Positions 38,125-50,681 of a stretch of 64,000 nt of DNA are shown here, piece by piece (the first letter of the stretch is position 1; every line of letters begins with the position of its first letter). Made by a program: the position numbers and the translations under genes. The DNA lies in contig CM034145.1 in NCBI GenBank assembly GCA_019914995.1, positions 124,001 to 188,000 on the forward strand, given 5' to 3'. The stretch comes from Acanthochlamys bracteata (lineage: Eukaryota; Streptophyta; Magnoliopsida; Pandanales; Velloziaceae). The notes beneath the pieces are model-generated. The model worked only from the letters and a program-made list of their open reading frames with translations. It was not told the origin of the DNA and did not search any database.

Positions 38125-39547
38125 GCAAGCTGCAGGAGAAGGAATGCAATTAATGGAAGAATAAGCTAGCTGCATGCATGGTATAGGTTCTTGCATCTGT
38201 TTATTTATTTAAAATGGGTATGTTAGTGTCTAATGATGAAATTGATAGCTACGAGAAACGTAAGCTTGACACAGATCTCTTTCTCTTCATGAAGAGAAAT
38301 GGCATTGCGTGATAAAGAGAAATGGTTTCTGGCACACCAATCCACACGGTTTCCATCCTCTCAAATACAATGAAAGTATCTACGTCGAGAGGAAGGATTA
38401 TTTACACAGTTAATCAAAAGAATGGAAGCTCTTGACTATTTTTATTGAATTAATTTAAAATGATCTTATTGTAACGTAAGTAGGTGGAACTTAATTCGTT
38501 GTGAATAAAAGTCTTCCCGTAGATAATAACCCCAACTTTTTTTTTAAAGCAAAAATATATTTTGTTCGCGGATAATATGATCAGCAAATTAGACCTCTTC
38601 TTCTTACCTTCTGGATTTTGAATCTATTCTTTTGAATTTTTATTTCTATTTTTTAATTTTTAAGGACAACTTTAGATTGAAGTTGTAGCTTGAAACTGAT
38701 TGTGAAAAAATAAAAATAAAAAAGAAAATTATTTTCAGCTTTTGAAAGAAGCCAAAAGCTAGAATATAGCTAACATCTTGTCGAATTATTTCACTAAAAC
38801 CAATCAGTTAAGGAACAGCAGGCACGGGTAGCTCATAAGCTCCAGAATTAATGTTTTGACGAATTGAAGGTTCTTTCTAAAGTCATTTGACAAAAATAAG
38901 AGTGAATTTAAGTTTTTATAAATATTATTTCAAAATTATTAATAAATAATATGAGATTAAATTTTATTTATACATATCCTCTGAGTGGTTATTTTATTTT
39001 TTATGTAAAATGAAATGTGATGTTTATTCTGAAATGAAATATACTATATATTTGAAATAAAGTGTACCACTATTTTAAATAAAATAGACTAATTATTTTG
39101 AAATAAAGTGGATCATAAAAGTTCTTAATGAAATAGACAATAAAATGAACTATCACGATCCTAAATGAAGTGGATATAGAAGTTCCTAAAAAAATGAATA
39201 ATAAAATTAAATTTAACTAGACTGATATGTTTTAGCATGTTTTGATATGATGTGACGAAGTTTTTAAACTTTGTATATCCTATTTAACAGACAATAAATA
39301 AGTGGATATTAGTAAAGTTTCTATAAGCAACAAATAAAAGAAATATGTTAGATAAATCTTCAAGATCAATTCAGAATGGAGTGATGAATTGAATTGATAA
39401 TAAAAAATTTTTGATTAATAATAGTTTTTAAAGATAGTCCGTAGATAGCCGGATATTTGTATTATAAATTTTCAAACAATATATTAGTACAGTAAATTTT
39501 ACAGTAAAAAAATTTAAAAGTCACGTGTAGATAGCCGGCTATATGTA
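38125..39547. promoter_or_regulatory. LecRK-d promoter block and AT-rich spacer
   Basis: Bases 38140 to about 38810 match the upstream regions of copies e and f, including ATTGATAGCTACGAGAAACG at 38241-38260 and AGCTTTTGAAAG..GCCAAAAGCT near 38740. A dispersed-repeat member lies at 38898-38970. The following 39000-39200 block of AAATAAAGTG-like words also resembles 22380-22500. No gene is seen. Confidence 0.55.
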
Positions 39548-39873
39548 GATAGCTCTCGAGGAGCCGTTTCCTGTGCTGCTGTTAGAAGCAGAGTAATCGC
39601 TGGAGCAGTACCGAGGATTGATACCGGTAAGAAGTGTAGCTTCTCCCCATTCATCGAATCGGTTGCTGTCGTTACTGATCGGAGTAAGATGCAATATGCC
39701 GTTGGAGGATGAAGATGCAAAGTTGCCTAGGTGGAAGAGGTTCTTGATTGATGAATTGAACGTTGGAAATGTATAGCTGAGAACGCCGCCGAGTTTCCCT
39801 GAATCAGCCAATGAAGAACGGGAAAGGAGCAGAAGAAGAAAGAAGATCATGATCATACTACCGGCGACCTCAC
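39540..39873 (-). pseudogene. LecRK fragment: signal peptide and start of the lectin domain only
   Basis: About 110 codons align with the N-terminus of copies d to f: SRSSLADSGKL, LSYTFPTFNSS, LHLTPISNDSNRFDEWG and SNSSTGNGSS. The residue matching the start Met is GTG (39873-39871), and one base is missing a few codons later. An internal ATG (39856) restores the lectin frame. Homology stops abruptly near 39545, followed by a stop and by short GTAGATAGCC repeats. No kinase or membrane helix follows, so this is a broken tandem copy. Its upstream flank (39900-40260) still matches the shared LecRK promoter block. Confidence 0.85.
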
Positions 39874-40908
39874 GTGCATTCACCAGCTGCACGGCGAGGA
39901 ATGCAATTAATGGAAGAAGAAGCTAGGTGCACGGTATAGTTTCTTGCATATATTTTATTTATTTAGAAGGGGATAGAATATATATTATGTCTCTAATGAT
40001 GAAATTGATAGCTACGAGAAACGTGAGGTTGACAGAGATCTCTTCTCTCTTCTTGCAACATTGAAATGGCATTGCGTGATAAGAGGGATCGATGGTTTTT
40101 GGCATCATTCCTAATGGTTCATCCTCTCCAATACAATGAAGATTTACAACGTTGATCAAAAGAATGGAAGCTCTTCACTATTTTTATTGTATTTTAAAAA
40201 GATCTTATAGTAAACGTAAGCAGGTAGAACTTAATTCGTTGTGAATGAAGGTCCTTCCCGGCCCGTAGATAACCTTCTTTCTTTCATATTTTGAATATCT
40301 ATAAGTTGTAAGTTAGTAAAGTTTCTATAAGCAATCAAATAAAAGAAATTAGTAGTGTCCGTGCAAAACTTTTAAATCATAAGTTTTTTAAGATAATAGT
40401 GTTTAAACATCAATTGATCTTTCATTTGGACCAAATTAAAATCTTACAAGTCATCCCTAAAATTGATTGGGTACTATGGCATGCGATAATATGCGGTCTT
40501 CTTAATTTAATTTGGAATATTCTTTCTTTAGTGTAATAATAAGAAATATGAACCGGTGAAGCTTTCTACGGAGTCATCATCAGTCCCTTTGACAAAACTA
40601 TTGATTGTTAAATAAAAACTTCGAAACCTTTTTCACGAAATTTTTTTGAGATTTAGAACTGTTTTTCTATTTCTTTAATGCCAATGATAAGACTATCTAT
40701 AAAAGTACGTAATCGAAGCTACGTAAGCAGTGTATTTGACTTGAACATGACTGGCTAAGTCTACGCAATACGAGATTAGTAAACGGTGTAGTTGATATCT
40801 GTTAGAAGCAGTAGCAATGTAGTTGTACCATTTTCATTCATAGACAAAGAACAATAATACCCTTTACTTTAACATGGATAGTTATCTGTTATCAACCAAC
40901 CTTAATGA

Positions 40909-42201
40909 TGTAGATAAAATTAACTAAGAAAAAACTCAGCGATTCTATCATAATCTATCCCGCAAGTGCACGATTATCGTCTACCGTATAGCAGATAACG
41001 AGTTTGTTCTACAAAGATTGTTGTTAACTTTAATTCAAATTTTTAACTAATAAAAATTGTGTCTGTAAAAGCGAATCAAAAGTGTACGAGGACTAAGAAC
41101 AAAAAGTAACGTACGGATCAAAAATAGGTATGCAAATAACTGAAATTTTAGAATTCACCACTAATACCTCTAATTTAATCTTTAAATAAATATGATAATA
41201 GATTATGATAATTGTAAATACTTTGTATCTAACACATTGGTCCAGTTTTTAAATATGATTTCTAATTATGACTTTAACTTTGGTCCAGTATAAAATCACC
41301 TATCGTTAGTGATATTCTAACTCCTTGTTTAGAAATTACTAATGATGCATTAGATTCTGCGAAATCATAAATCATGTAGTTACATTCACTTTGATTCAGT
41401 AAATATTAACTATAGTTATTAATCCTGTGATTCGTAAGTTATGCTCCGATTGGTCCTCGCAAACACAATTAATATAATAATTTAGATATCAAACTCAATG
41501 CTAATTATACATATAAATTTAACATCTAAACATCCTTTCAAATAAGAATTAACAACTCACATAAAATCAACAATCCATACATCACAAAATATCCAAGAAA
41601 TAAATTAAATTTATTAGGATTTCATCCTAACTCTAATTTAGAGAATTTAGCCACTCATATTAATATTACACACAATAATATTGTATGATAAAATATGAAA
41701 AAAAGAGAAGAAAGCAAATCTGAAGAATTTTTCGTCTCTTAATCTGATCTTCCTTCTGTCTCCCGTTCGGTTCTCTCTAAGTTTTTTGTTGGCTCTTCGC
41801 TCGCTCCTTGTTGCTCCTTCGATGGCTCTTCGTTGCTCCTTCGATGCTCTTTTTATAATAGAACTTCCTACCACAAAATTAAGCAAAAAATATCTTCAAG
41901 ATCTTCGGATTAAATTTGATATAGATTTGTTACTATATTTGATGCTAGATTTGATGCTAAATTTTTGATTTAGATTTGATTGGTCAAATGCATCAATAAG
42001 AATCGCCGCTTGATATTTTCTCCGTAATTAGCTCTTTTATTTTATTTTATTCTTCAATAATTTGCTTTTTTATTCACCTATACTTCACAAAATAAAATAA
42101 AATAAATTAATTCATATTATAAATAAAATTTTAATAAAAATCTAATATTTATTATAATAATAAAATATAATAAATATGTATTATTACATATTATCACTTA
42201 A
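40909..42201. mobile_element. Probable 1.3-kb non-autonomous insertion
   Basis: The flanks (to about 40905 and from about 42210) are contiguous in the paralogous region 55465-55560, so roughly 1.3 kb is extra here. TTAATGA occurs at both edges (40902-40908 and 42202-42208) and may be a target-site duplication. The left end holds the words CCCGCAAGTGCACGATTATCG, which I recall from plant repeats but cannot assign. The interior has a repeated GCTCCTTCGATG motif near 41810-41850 and no long open frame. Class is undetermined. Confidence 0.5.
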
Positions 42202-42964
42202 TTAATGACAATCTTGAAAAACCAAACTTCTTCCTATGTATGTACAGAAATCCAGAAAACAGAGAAGTTTGAAGGTTTTTTTACTGCAGCAATATGCAAT
42301 AAGTTCTTGCACACTACAAGTAAAATCAACACAACCAATACTAGATCTTATAGTAAACTATTTTTCTTCAATGTCGTGCGACTTTTATTGCCATCAGTGT
42401 CACTCACAACTTCATTATCGATTTTGTCAGAATGAATATTTTACTAGTTTATCTCAATGGACGTGAGACTTTTCTCGTATCTATCTCATTCAAAATTTTT
42501 ATTGTCAATTTTATCAAAATAAATACTTTACTGTTTAATTTAGTGTCAAATTAGTAAAGGACGGTTTGACAATTTATTAATTTTCAATTTATATTTTTAC
42601 ATATTTTTATAATAATTTATAAAATTCACTTAAAAATTAAAAATATAAAAAAAAATTTATGTAATAAAATTTTTAATTTTTAATTTTTATTTTTAAATTA
42701 AATAACAATATATTTATCAAAATAAATAAAATATATAAAAACTTTATTTTATAGCCATCCTACGCACTTTGCGACGGTTATGCCGAATATCCTTTACACA
42801 AACAATTCAGAAAGTCTGACTATTTGAAACATACACCAATGGATAATATAATTAATAACTAATTTAAATAGCGAGATAACAGTAACCTATATATGTTATA
42901 TTTTGGTTGTATTTTTTTAATTATAATTTATTTTTTATAGAAATTATTTAGCTTATTCTAATCA

Positions 42965-43562
42965 TAGTTGTAAAATCCGGACCGGTCTGTCCGGATCGAC
43001 TCAAAAATTATCGACCCGAAATATAAATCGATCGAATTTATAATAAAACCGTTTATACAATCAATCCGCTCCGACCCGCTTTGATCAGTTCTGACCCCTT
43101 CGTCCAGATCAAATCGAATTAAATTAAATTTTAAAAATTTAAATTTATGATATAGTGATGCAAAAATAATTATTATTAGCTTTATATTGAAATATAATAT
43201 ATAGTTTAGATTTTATTTTTGGATATGATAATGCAAAAAAATAAATTTGTTATATTTTATTTATAAATATTTTTTATTAGTGGATTTTAAGTTTTATATT
43301 ACTAATTCTATTAAATTGTAAAAAAAATAACAAAATTATTTTAAAACAAATAATTTCTTTTGAAATTTATTATTTAAAATATTTTTTTATTTTTCTATAT
43401 ATTTTTTATTAGTTTATTTTTTCTTTTATGCTTTTTAAAAAAATATTAATAAATGTTCGTGGTACTGTCAAAATTCTAATATTTTTAACATAATAGGTCA
43501 ACTCGTAATCTGTTGACTCAAACAGTTTTCTGATTCAATATCCAATCCAATTTTTACAATTA
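42965..43562. mobile_element. Degenerate inverted-repeat element (hAT-like MITE)
   Basis: The ends read TAGTTGTAAAATCCGG and, on the other strand, TAATTGTAAAAATTGG. The interior is rich in CCGACCCG-like words near the left end, a feature of common plant MITEs. No convincing target duplication is visible, so it is old or the ends are slightly misplaced. Confidence 0.4.
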
Positions 43563-43778
43563 CCTCGCCAACTACATAAAAAATGAAATGACACTTCTAG
43601 CCAAGAAAATATAAAATTAAACTTATTTTCATTAATATTATTTATAACAATTTATTTTACCATAAATTATTTTTTAGGTTGTTGCTTGCGTAAAAAATAA
43701 TGCACCCTTTACTATCAATCTTTTAACAACTTATCCAAATTCAAAGTTAAGCACTATCTAATGAGGGAGGAGGTTGGA

Positions 43779-45940
43779 TCAGAGGAAATAGTTGCGTCGG
43801 AGAAAATAGTCGGAACGATAATGTCGTCGAAAGAGCCAAACAAAAGCCGGCTTTATCAACGGCACGGGCGGAGGAGGTGTGGTTCCTGCAATCATCTGTA
43901 CGACTTCTGTCATCTTCGGCCGGTCGAACGAGTTCGGATTGCTGCATGCTAGACCGAGCAACAATAACCGCTCTGCCTGTTCGGGAATATAAACTCCGGA
44001 AAGCCGACCATCAACAGCTTCTAGGATTTGGCTTTCACGATGCAGATGCCAGACCCAGTCGACTAGTAAATGGAAGCCAGAGATGTAACACCATTGTCTA
44101 CGGCCGCATACAACTTCAAGAATGAAAACGCCGAAGCTGAATACATCACACTCACGCGTTGCTTTACCAGTGTAAAAGCACTCAAAGGCGATGTATGGTA
44201 GGGTTCCAGCGAGATCGGTGTAGGAGCTTCGCCCGTTTTCAATGGCCCGGGCGAGGCCAAAGTCTCCAAGACGTGCCTGAAAGTCTGCGTCGAGCATGAC
44301 ATTGGATGCTTTAAGGTCACGGTGCAAAACCGTTTGATTATAGTCGTAGTGGAGGTACTGCAGAGCAGAGGCAACTCCGCCAATGATGCTGTAGCGGCAG
44401 TCCCACGAGAGAGTTGTCAGAGCATGATCAGTTGTGTCATCTTGGTTGCGGACGAAGAGGTGCTTATCGAGGCTTCCATTGGGCATGTACTCGTATACAA
44501 GTAGCAAAACACCTTTCCTATGACACCAACCTAAAGACCCATATCAAGAACAAATAATAAGAACTCTGTTTCGCAGAACTTAAGTTTTGAGTAATTTACC
44601 TTAACACAAGTCAAACAAGTAACACAAACCATACCAACTAACGGTAGGAGATGGCGGTGTCGAAGTCGGTTAATGATGCTGAGCTCTGCCAAGAAGTCGG
44701 CTTCGAATTTAGCACTACGTTCTTTCGAAAACATCTTCACTGCAACCTCTGTGGTCTTTTTTCTGCGGTCAGGTCCTGCTGCAGCGCTGATGGCACCTTT
44801 GTACACAACGCCGAAGCTGCCCTGGCCTAACTTGTTCTTCTCGTTGAAATTGTTTGTTGCTTTCTTGAGCTGTTTGTACGTGAACTCCTTCGGCATGCCC
44901 GGTAATCGTTTAAGCGACTCCGATAACGGTTCCGTTCTAGGTTTCGTTTGACGTTTATAGTAGCACATAGCTGCAGCTACAAGTATAGACACTAGAACGG
45001 CTGTGCTTATTGTGCCCATGAGGAGTTTATATTTATTTGATGATGTCACCAGTGATGTGAGCCGGTACTCGTCGTCAGGGAGCTTCTCGACGGTGAGGTT
45101 CCATGCTAGTACGGAGTTGAGCTGGTAAGTATTAGAACCAGTTGACCCTGTGAAGCCGAAGTATGTTGTCCGCGAATTAATGAAGTCGTCGCTAAAGTCA
45201 AGGGGCGAATTGAGCACGCTGGTTTGAGGTTTCCGCTCGCCTTCTCTGTCTATGTAGACCCATATATGCTTCCTTTGGCCGTCGTAGTCGATCCAAGCAG
45301 TGTAGTTAGTCGGTGTCTTAGGGGCTAAGGTGATACTGAAGGGCGTGAGGGATGCAGTAACATTGGAGACGATGCTGTTGATATTGAGGCCGATGTGGTT
45401 GTCGTCTGGATCGTACGTTTGCTTCACCGTATCGAATTCTACCGCAATGAAACCCTTAGATTCGGGAAGACCAATGTACTGTCCAGCCCGGCCTCTACTA
45501 TAAGGATCGGAAGAGACGAGGAAGGCGAAACCCTCTCCGGGTGTTGTGCTTGCTTGCCGGGCGATGTTGAATGTGAAGGAGGTGTTGAAGGAGGCAAACT
45601 GACAACGTTGGATATCTCGCGAGGTGGTGTTTCCGGTGCTGCTGCTGGAAGAAGAGTAATCATAGTAGCACTTCGAAAATTTGATAGAGGGTTTAAGTAA
45701 AGCTCGTCCCCATGCATCGAATCGCTTGCTGTCGTTACTGTTCGGTGTAAGCTGCAAGGAACCGTTGTCGGATAAAGCTACAGAGCCTTCTCGTTCGAAG
45801 TGGTTTCTAAGAAGTTTGTCAATGAACATGCGAAATGTATAGCTGATAACGTCGCCGAGTTTCTCTGAATCTGCTGGTGAAGAACGGCAAAGGATCACAA
45901 GAAGAGAGAAGATCAAGATCAGTACTACCGGCGACCTCAT
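43779..45940 (-). CDS. LecRK-e: L-type lectin-domain receptor kinase with frameshifted C-terminus
   Basis: Exon 1 is 45940-44635 and exon 2 is 44530-43779, joined in phase 1, for 685 residues. Start MRSPVVLILIFSLLVILC is a signal peptide; the open frame to 45973 begins with TTG. The legume-lectin ectodomain carries VEFDTVKQTYDPDDNHIGL, and the helix LMGTISTAVLVSILVAAAMC precedes the kinase. Kinase motifs are intact: GQGSFGVV, VAVKMFSKE, LHRDLKASN, DFGLARA. The activation segment is GTLPYIAFE. About two bases are missing near 43832 relative to the other copies, so the last 20 residues differ (ending RRNYFL) and translation stops about 20 bases before the ancestral stop. The catalytic domain is complete, so the gene may still work. 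Confidence 0.87.
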
Positions 45941-47309
45941 CGTGCATGCAACTGCTGCACGGCAAGGAAACAATTAATGGAAGGAGTAGCTAGCTGCACG
46001 GTATACTTTTCTTGCATTGATTTGTTTATTATTAGAAGGGGGAAGAATATATGTTTTAAGTCTCTAATGATGAAATTTGAAAGCTACGAGAAACGTAAGA
46101 TTGAAATGACATTAATTGCGTGATACAGGAAATGGTTTTTGGCACCATTAAACGTGGTTTCAATCCTCACGGACCTCACCGATACAATAAAAAAGATCAG
46201 GTCAAGAGTGGAAGCTCCTTAAAATTTTTATCGTATTTAAAAAGATCCAATAGTGACGAAAGCAGCCAATAACTCGATGTGAAGGGTCTTCGCGTAGACA
46301 ACCCCAATTTTCTATATTTAAGAAAAAAAAAGTTTGGTCGCTGATAGTATGGTCAGCAAATTAGACCGTTTCTTCTTACCTTTAGATTGAACGAAAGTTT
46401 GTAACTCGAAACTTAGACTTCGTTCTTTTAGGGTTAGTGAGATTAAATTTTTGTTATATGAGCAACCTTAATATATATATTTCTCTGATAACAAAATACT
46501 GAGTTAATCATAATGGTCTCTTCATCATATGTTAATTCTTATAACTACTTCTGAAACAAATTTGTAGAAGTAAAATTGTTGAAAGTTTAAAATTTAAATC
46601 ATTTTAATCATATTTTGTTTGTCATGCATCTTAGATGTTGATAACTTCAATCTAAACTTTGTAATACATTTGTAGTGATTCGAATGTGTAAATAGGGCCT
46701 ATCACTAAGCCTGTGTAATATCGAAATCAACCAGAGTTTAATAGAAATAAACGTAAATTTTGAAATTTAAAATAATAATAATAATATATAAAATATTAAA
46801 TTTAAAGTGGTAATTAAAAAAAATAAAGTTCTGTGGTGATTGAAACGTGAGCAAACTTTCGATGTCTACAATGCCCATCCATTTTAATTCCATTCTTCAT
46901 TAATACCAATATTGTTGTCTCTCTGAAATCTTAAAATAATATAGGATTATTTGATTGAGCTAAAGTGAAGTGAGTTTTTTGAAACTAATTTTTTAAAATA
47001 AATTGTTAAAAGTTTATTAGGCTTTATTTGAAATAAATTTTTGAAATGATATTCTATATTCAATTATTAATAAATAAAAACTCAAAGTATTATTTATAAT
47101 ATATATATCCAATTTAGCGATACTCTTTATGTAAATTATGCAATCAACAAAAATATATCAAATCAGCTCCTCTTTCCTATCCTGAATTCCAAATTCGTAT
47201 CTCGAAACTAAAATAGATTTCAACTGAACCCTTCAAAAATTAAATCAAAATTTCCTTCTTCGTCTAATATAGGAAAATAAAATCACAACATTTAGAAAAC
47301 TACTCCGAA

Positions 47310-47583
47310 CAATAAGTAAATATTTGATAGTGCTTATTGAAAAAAAATTTTATGAAAAAGTTGATAGTTTAGAAATTTTTGACAAACGAATCTTATTGTT
47401 TTACTTCAAAAAATAAAAATAATTAATAAAAAATTTCACGATATAGAATTTTTTTATAATTTTAAAATTTTTAAAAAATTCTATAAAATATTTTAAATAT
47501 TTTTTTAAAAAATATAAAATACAAAATTAGAATAAAAAGAAAAAAAAAGTTCTTCCAAATATTTACTAAATGCGAGCCGATCA
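47310..47583. mobile_element. Candidate short MITE with AGTAAATATTTG inverted ends
   Basis: The left end reads AGTAAATATTTGATAGTGCTT and the right end, on the opposite strand, AGTAAATATTTGGAAGAACTT. The interior is almost only A and T. The ends match at about 16 of 21 positions. No clear target duplication was found. Similar AT-rich blocks lie at 23700-23895 and in the first WAK intron. Confidence 0.45.
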
Positions 47584-48042
47584 GAAAAACTACGATATTC
47601 AATTAGAGAAAACGCTTAAAAATTCTTATAAAATAAATTTTAATTAAAATAAAAAAGATTTTAAAACTTTTTCTAAAATGATTTTATTTTTACTATTAAA
47701 AAAATTATGTAAAATATATGTATTGCATAATATATATTTTTTAATTTAAAAAAAATTGTAATATAGTATGAAAATTTTGTTGAAAAATTAATATATTTAT
47801 TTGAAATGATAAGTAATTGAAAAACTCTTCCAAACGTCACCTTAGTCCAAACTGCAAACAAATCCAATCCAAAATCAACTCCGGTTAACCAATATCTACA
47901 AATCGCCTCCACAAACTCAATCAAATCCACATAAATAAGGAACTACACCACGTAATTAACACCGGCTTCATCAAATCTATTAATTTTAAGAAACAAACAA
48001 GATGAACTGAAAAAATTAGAAAAGAAAAAGAAGAAGAAGAAA

Positions 48043-48331
48043 GGGCGTGTTTCAATCGCCCGTAACTTTACTTTTTTCCGTCAGATTTTGAGTTTCGAAT
48101 AATTTATATGTTTCAATTACACAAAGAATTCAAAACTTTACTTTTACATTCAAAATTTCAGTTTCAACTTTTTTATTTGCACATTTTTTAATACAACTAT
48201 ATTTTTCAATTTTCACTTCCAAAATCTATTGAAACATAAATACTGAACTCCACTTCCATTTTATTTTTCAAAATATTTTACTTTCTATTTTTTACATTCA
48301 CGAAACTCAGTTACGGGTATTTGAAACACGC
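48043..48331. mobile_element. Candidate MITE with 20-22 base inverted ends
   Basis: The left end is GCGTGTTTCAATCGCCCGTAAC. The right end on the opposite strand is GCGTGTTTCAAATACCCGTAAC, a match of about 19 of 22. Length is about 290 bases, with an AT-rich interior full of ACTTT and TTTCAA words. The start resembles Tourist/PIF-type ends, but no TTA or TAA target duplication is evident. Confidence 0.55.
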
Positions 48332-50681
48332 GCAAAGACCAAGAGGTTGAGCTAACTAACCTGGAAATTTTATTAAGGAATTCAGATTTTTGGAAGGAGG
48401 TCGGATCGACCGAAAAACGCGAGCAACGATCGGAGATAGCAAGAAGGGTGAGCAGTAGCGAAATGCAGAAAAAATAATTTTTTATAAAAGTGAGCAAAAT
48501 TACAAATTTTATTTGGTTAGAAATAAACTAATAGAAAATATCATTCAAAAACAAAAATTTTGACCTAAATATAAAAATTATTAAAAAATTATTTTTTGTT
48601 AGAAAAAGGCAATTCTGATTACAAATGTGTTTTAATATCAAAGAATTTCACTTCTTTTATCTGATTTTAAATTCTATTTATTCTACGTATTTCAATTATT
48701 ATTCCAAATTTTTTTTATATTAAATTCTATTTTATCGAAATTTTACTTTAAAATTTATCTCATATGTTTTATTTATTATTTTGATCTCTATTTCTATTGA
48801 ATTTTAATTTATATAGAATTTTACTTTTAAGAATTAACTTTTAAAAAGCCTTCTGTTTCTGTAATTAAAACACACCCTTAATCAAAGTCCTATGTTGAAA
48901 CTAAATTCTTGCCAAATATTTAACTTTTTCATTGATGTGGTCCAAATTCTCTAGAAGTGTCTAGCATCGTCTACAGCGTCAATTTGGATGCTTCTGTTAA
49001 GATAGGGAAGAAGATAAGTTGTATCCTATTAAAGCTATTTTTTTTTTTCTTGCAAAAAGTAAAAGAAAATTAAAATTATCCAAACTTATACATTCAAAGG
49101 TTTTTCGTAGCAATATTCTCTCTCGAATTTTTAAAGAAACCTAATATGAACTGTTCAAAATAAATTAATAAATAAAAAGTTGTTGAAACTCCTAAATGTT
49201 AATTTTGAGAATAATAATAACTTAAAAATTATAGTTTATAATTTATATTTTATTGATAAGTTAAATCAAGTTTTGCAAAAATTTATAAAATAAATTTATT
49301 TTATATCCAGCAGACAACAAATTAGCTATGTTAAATCATAGTCATCAAACAACTAACTATTTAGTTATCGATTACATGGGATTTATTTACGAACAAAACA
49401 AAGGATCGAGTTTATCAACGAGGTGCCTGCTCAAGTTTCCAATTTAAAATCTTACAGACATACATATTAATGAAGCAAGATACACATATCATATTGTATA
49501 ATATCAATGAGCCAATCATTATTCTTATTCACAAAAATTGTCAAGTTTAATCTTCAAGAAGGAAGGCAAAAAATACAGACTCACTAAACTCAGGAAGAAG
49601 CAATAAAGTAGAGTCAATCAGTTAGAGTTCACCTCACTTAAGGCAGTCAACTCAGCGAGAAACAACAAATCAACAAAAACCAACTCAGCTGAAAAAATTT
49701 GAAAAAGACAATAGTTGAAACAATTTAGAATTGTAGGCGAAAGTTTCAAATTATCTTCATCATTGCATTTAATGCCGATAAAAATTTGTCACTGTAAAGA
49801 GATACCAATGAAAATTTTTCTCCAAGAAAAAGAACCAGCTATCTGTAAAAATAAAAAATATTATAAGAAACAGAGAAGCTGAAAAACAGAGGGTGTGAGA
49901 CACATCGAGTGAAAATTAGAAAAGAAATTTGCATTACATCGATTCAATTTCTCAGGTGAAGTAATTTCTCTTATTGTTAATCAGTTACAGAGCATCATCT
50001 TCATGTAACTAGTTTGATCATCTCAATAAAAAATTTTAAAATCATTCATTTATATTGAGATAAATTCTGTCCTTAACCTTATTTTTTAAATTTTCTTGTA
50101 AATGTGTGATATAGTGCTAGATGCGCTTGTTAAAAAAGTTCGGTTGGAGTTTGGTAAAAAGTTTTTAAATTTTGTAACATGACTATCAAGTCAGCCAATG
50201 AGACTGGGTATCTAGTAGGCTGTAAAGAGCTATCTTTAAAAAAAAACTCTTAAAAACAAGTGTGTTTGGTGAAGCACTTTGATGTTGATGAATATAATTT
50301 GTTAAAAATTTGGTAAAGATTTAACTCTTATAATAAAGCATCCATTAATATAGACAAAAGAATTTATCGAATTATGTAAATACTCGGAGTTCTCTTACAT
50401 TAACCTAAATACCCATAATAAATAGTGATAGTCTCTGTTTGCAGAATATAAAATTACTCATAACCAGTTGAAAACTTGCTAACTGTAGTTATACAAAAAT
50501 TTTATTTATCAAATCAATTCACTCTTTTACTCTTGGTTTGATCTTGCGGGAGATTTCAACAAAAGTTTGTAACTAAATTTAAAAACAGCAATACTTCGGT
50601 GCACATACTGTTTTTTACATATATAGTTCACAGGAAATAAAAGATTGAAAAACACTACAAAAGATGCAATTAAATTAAATA

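Larger units (their letters stand above)
39874..43778. other. LecRK-type flank, a 1.3-kb insertion and a degenerate MITE
   Basis: 39874-40260 is the shared LecRK promoter block. 40290-40905 and 42210-42330 together match 54885-55640 upstream of copy f, with the insertion listed separately between the two halves. 42580-42760 is AT-rich. A degenerate inverted-repeat element follows at about 42965-43562. The last 100 bases are the 3' flank of LecRK-e. No gene is supported. Confidence 0.55.
45941..50681. other. LecRK-e promoter block and a long AT-rich region with candidate MITEs
   Basis: 45941-46460 matches the upstream blocks of copies d and f. The stretch near 46329-46350 is the empty-site counterpart of the MITE upstream of copy f. 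46460-50600 is AT-rich with no supported exon. It contains candidate inverted-repeat elements at about 47310-47583 and 48043-48331 (listed), and a possible third at about 48610-48885 whose ends share ATGTGTTTTAAT-like words. The right end is the LecRK-f 3' flank. Confidence 0.5.

Noticed and set aside
42965-43562. An 8-bp target duplication for the inverted-repeat element at 43 kb
   Set aside because: The bases next to the two ends do not match, so only the degenerate inverted ends are claimed.
45941-45973. Start of LecRK-e at 45973
   Set aside because: The codon is TTG. ATG 45940 aligns with the starts of copies d and f and begins the signal peptide.
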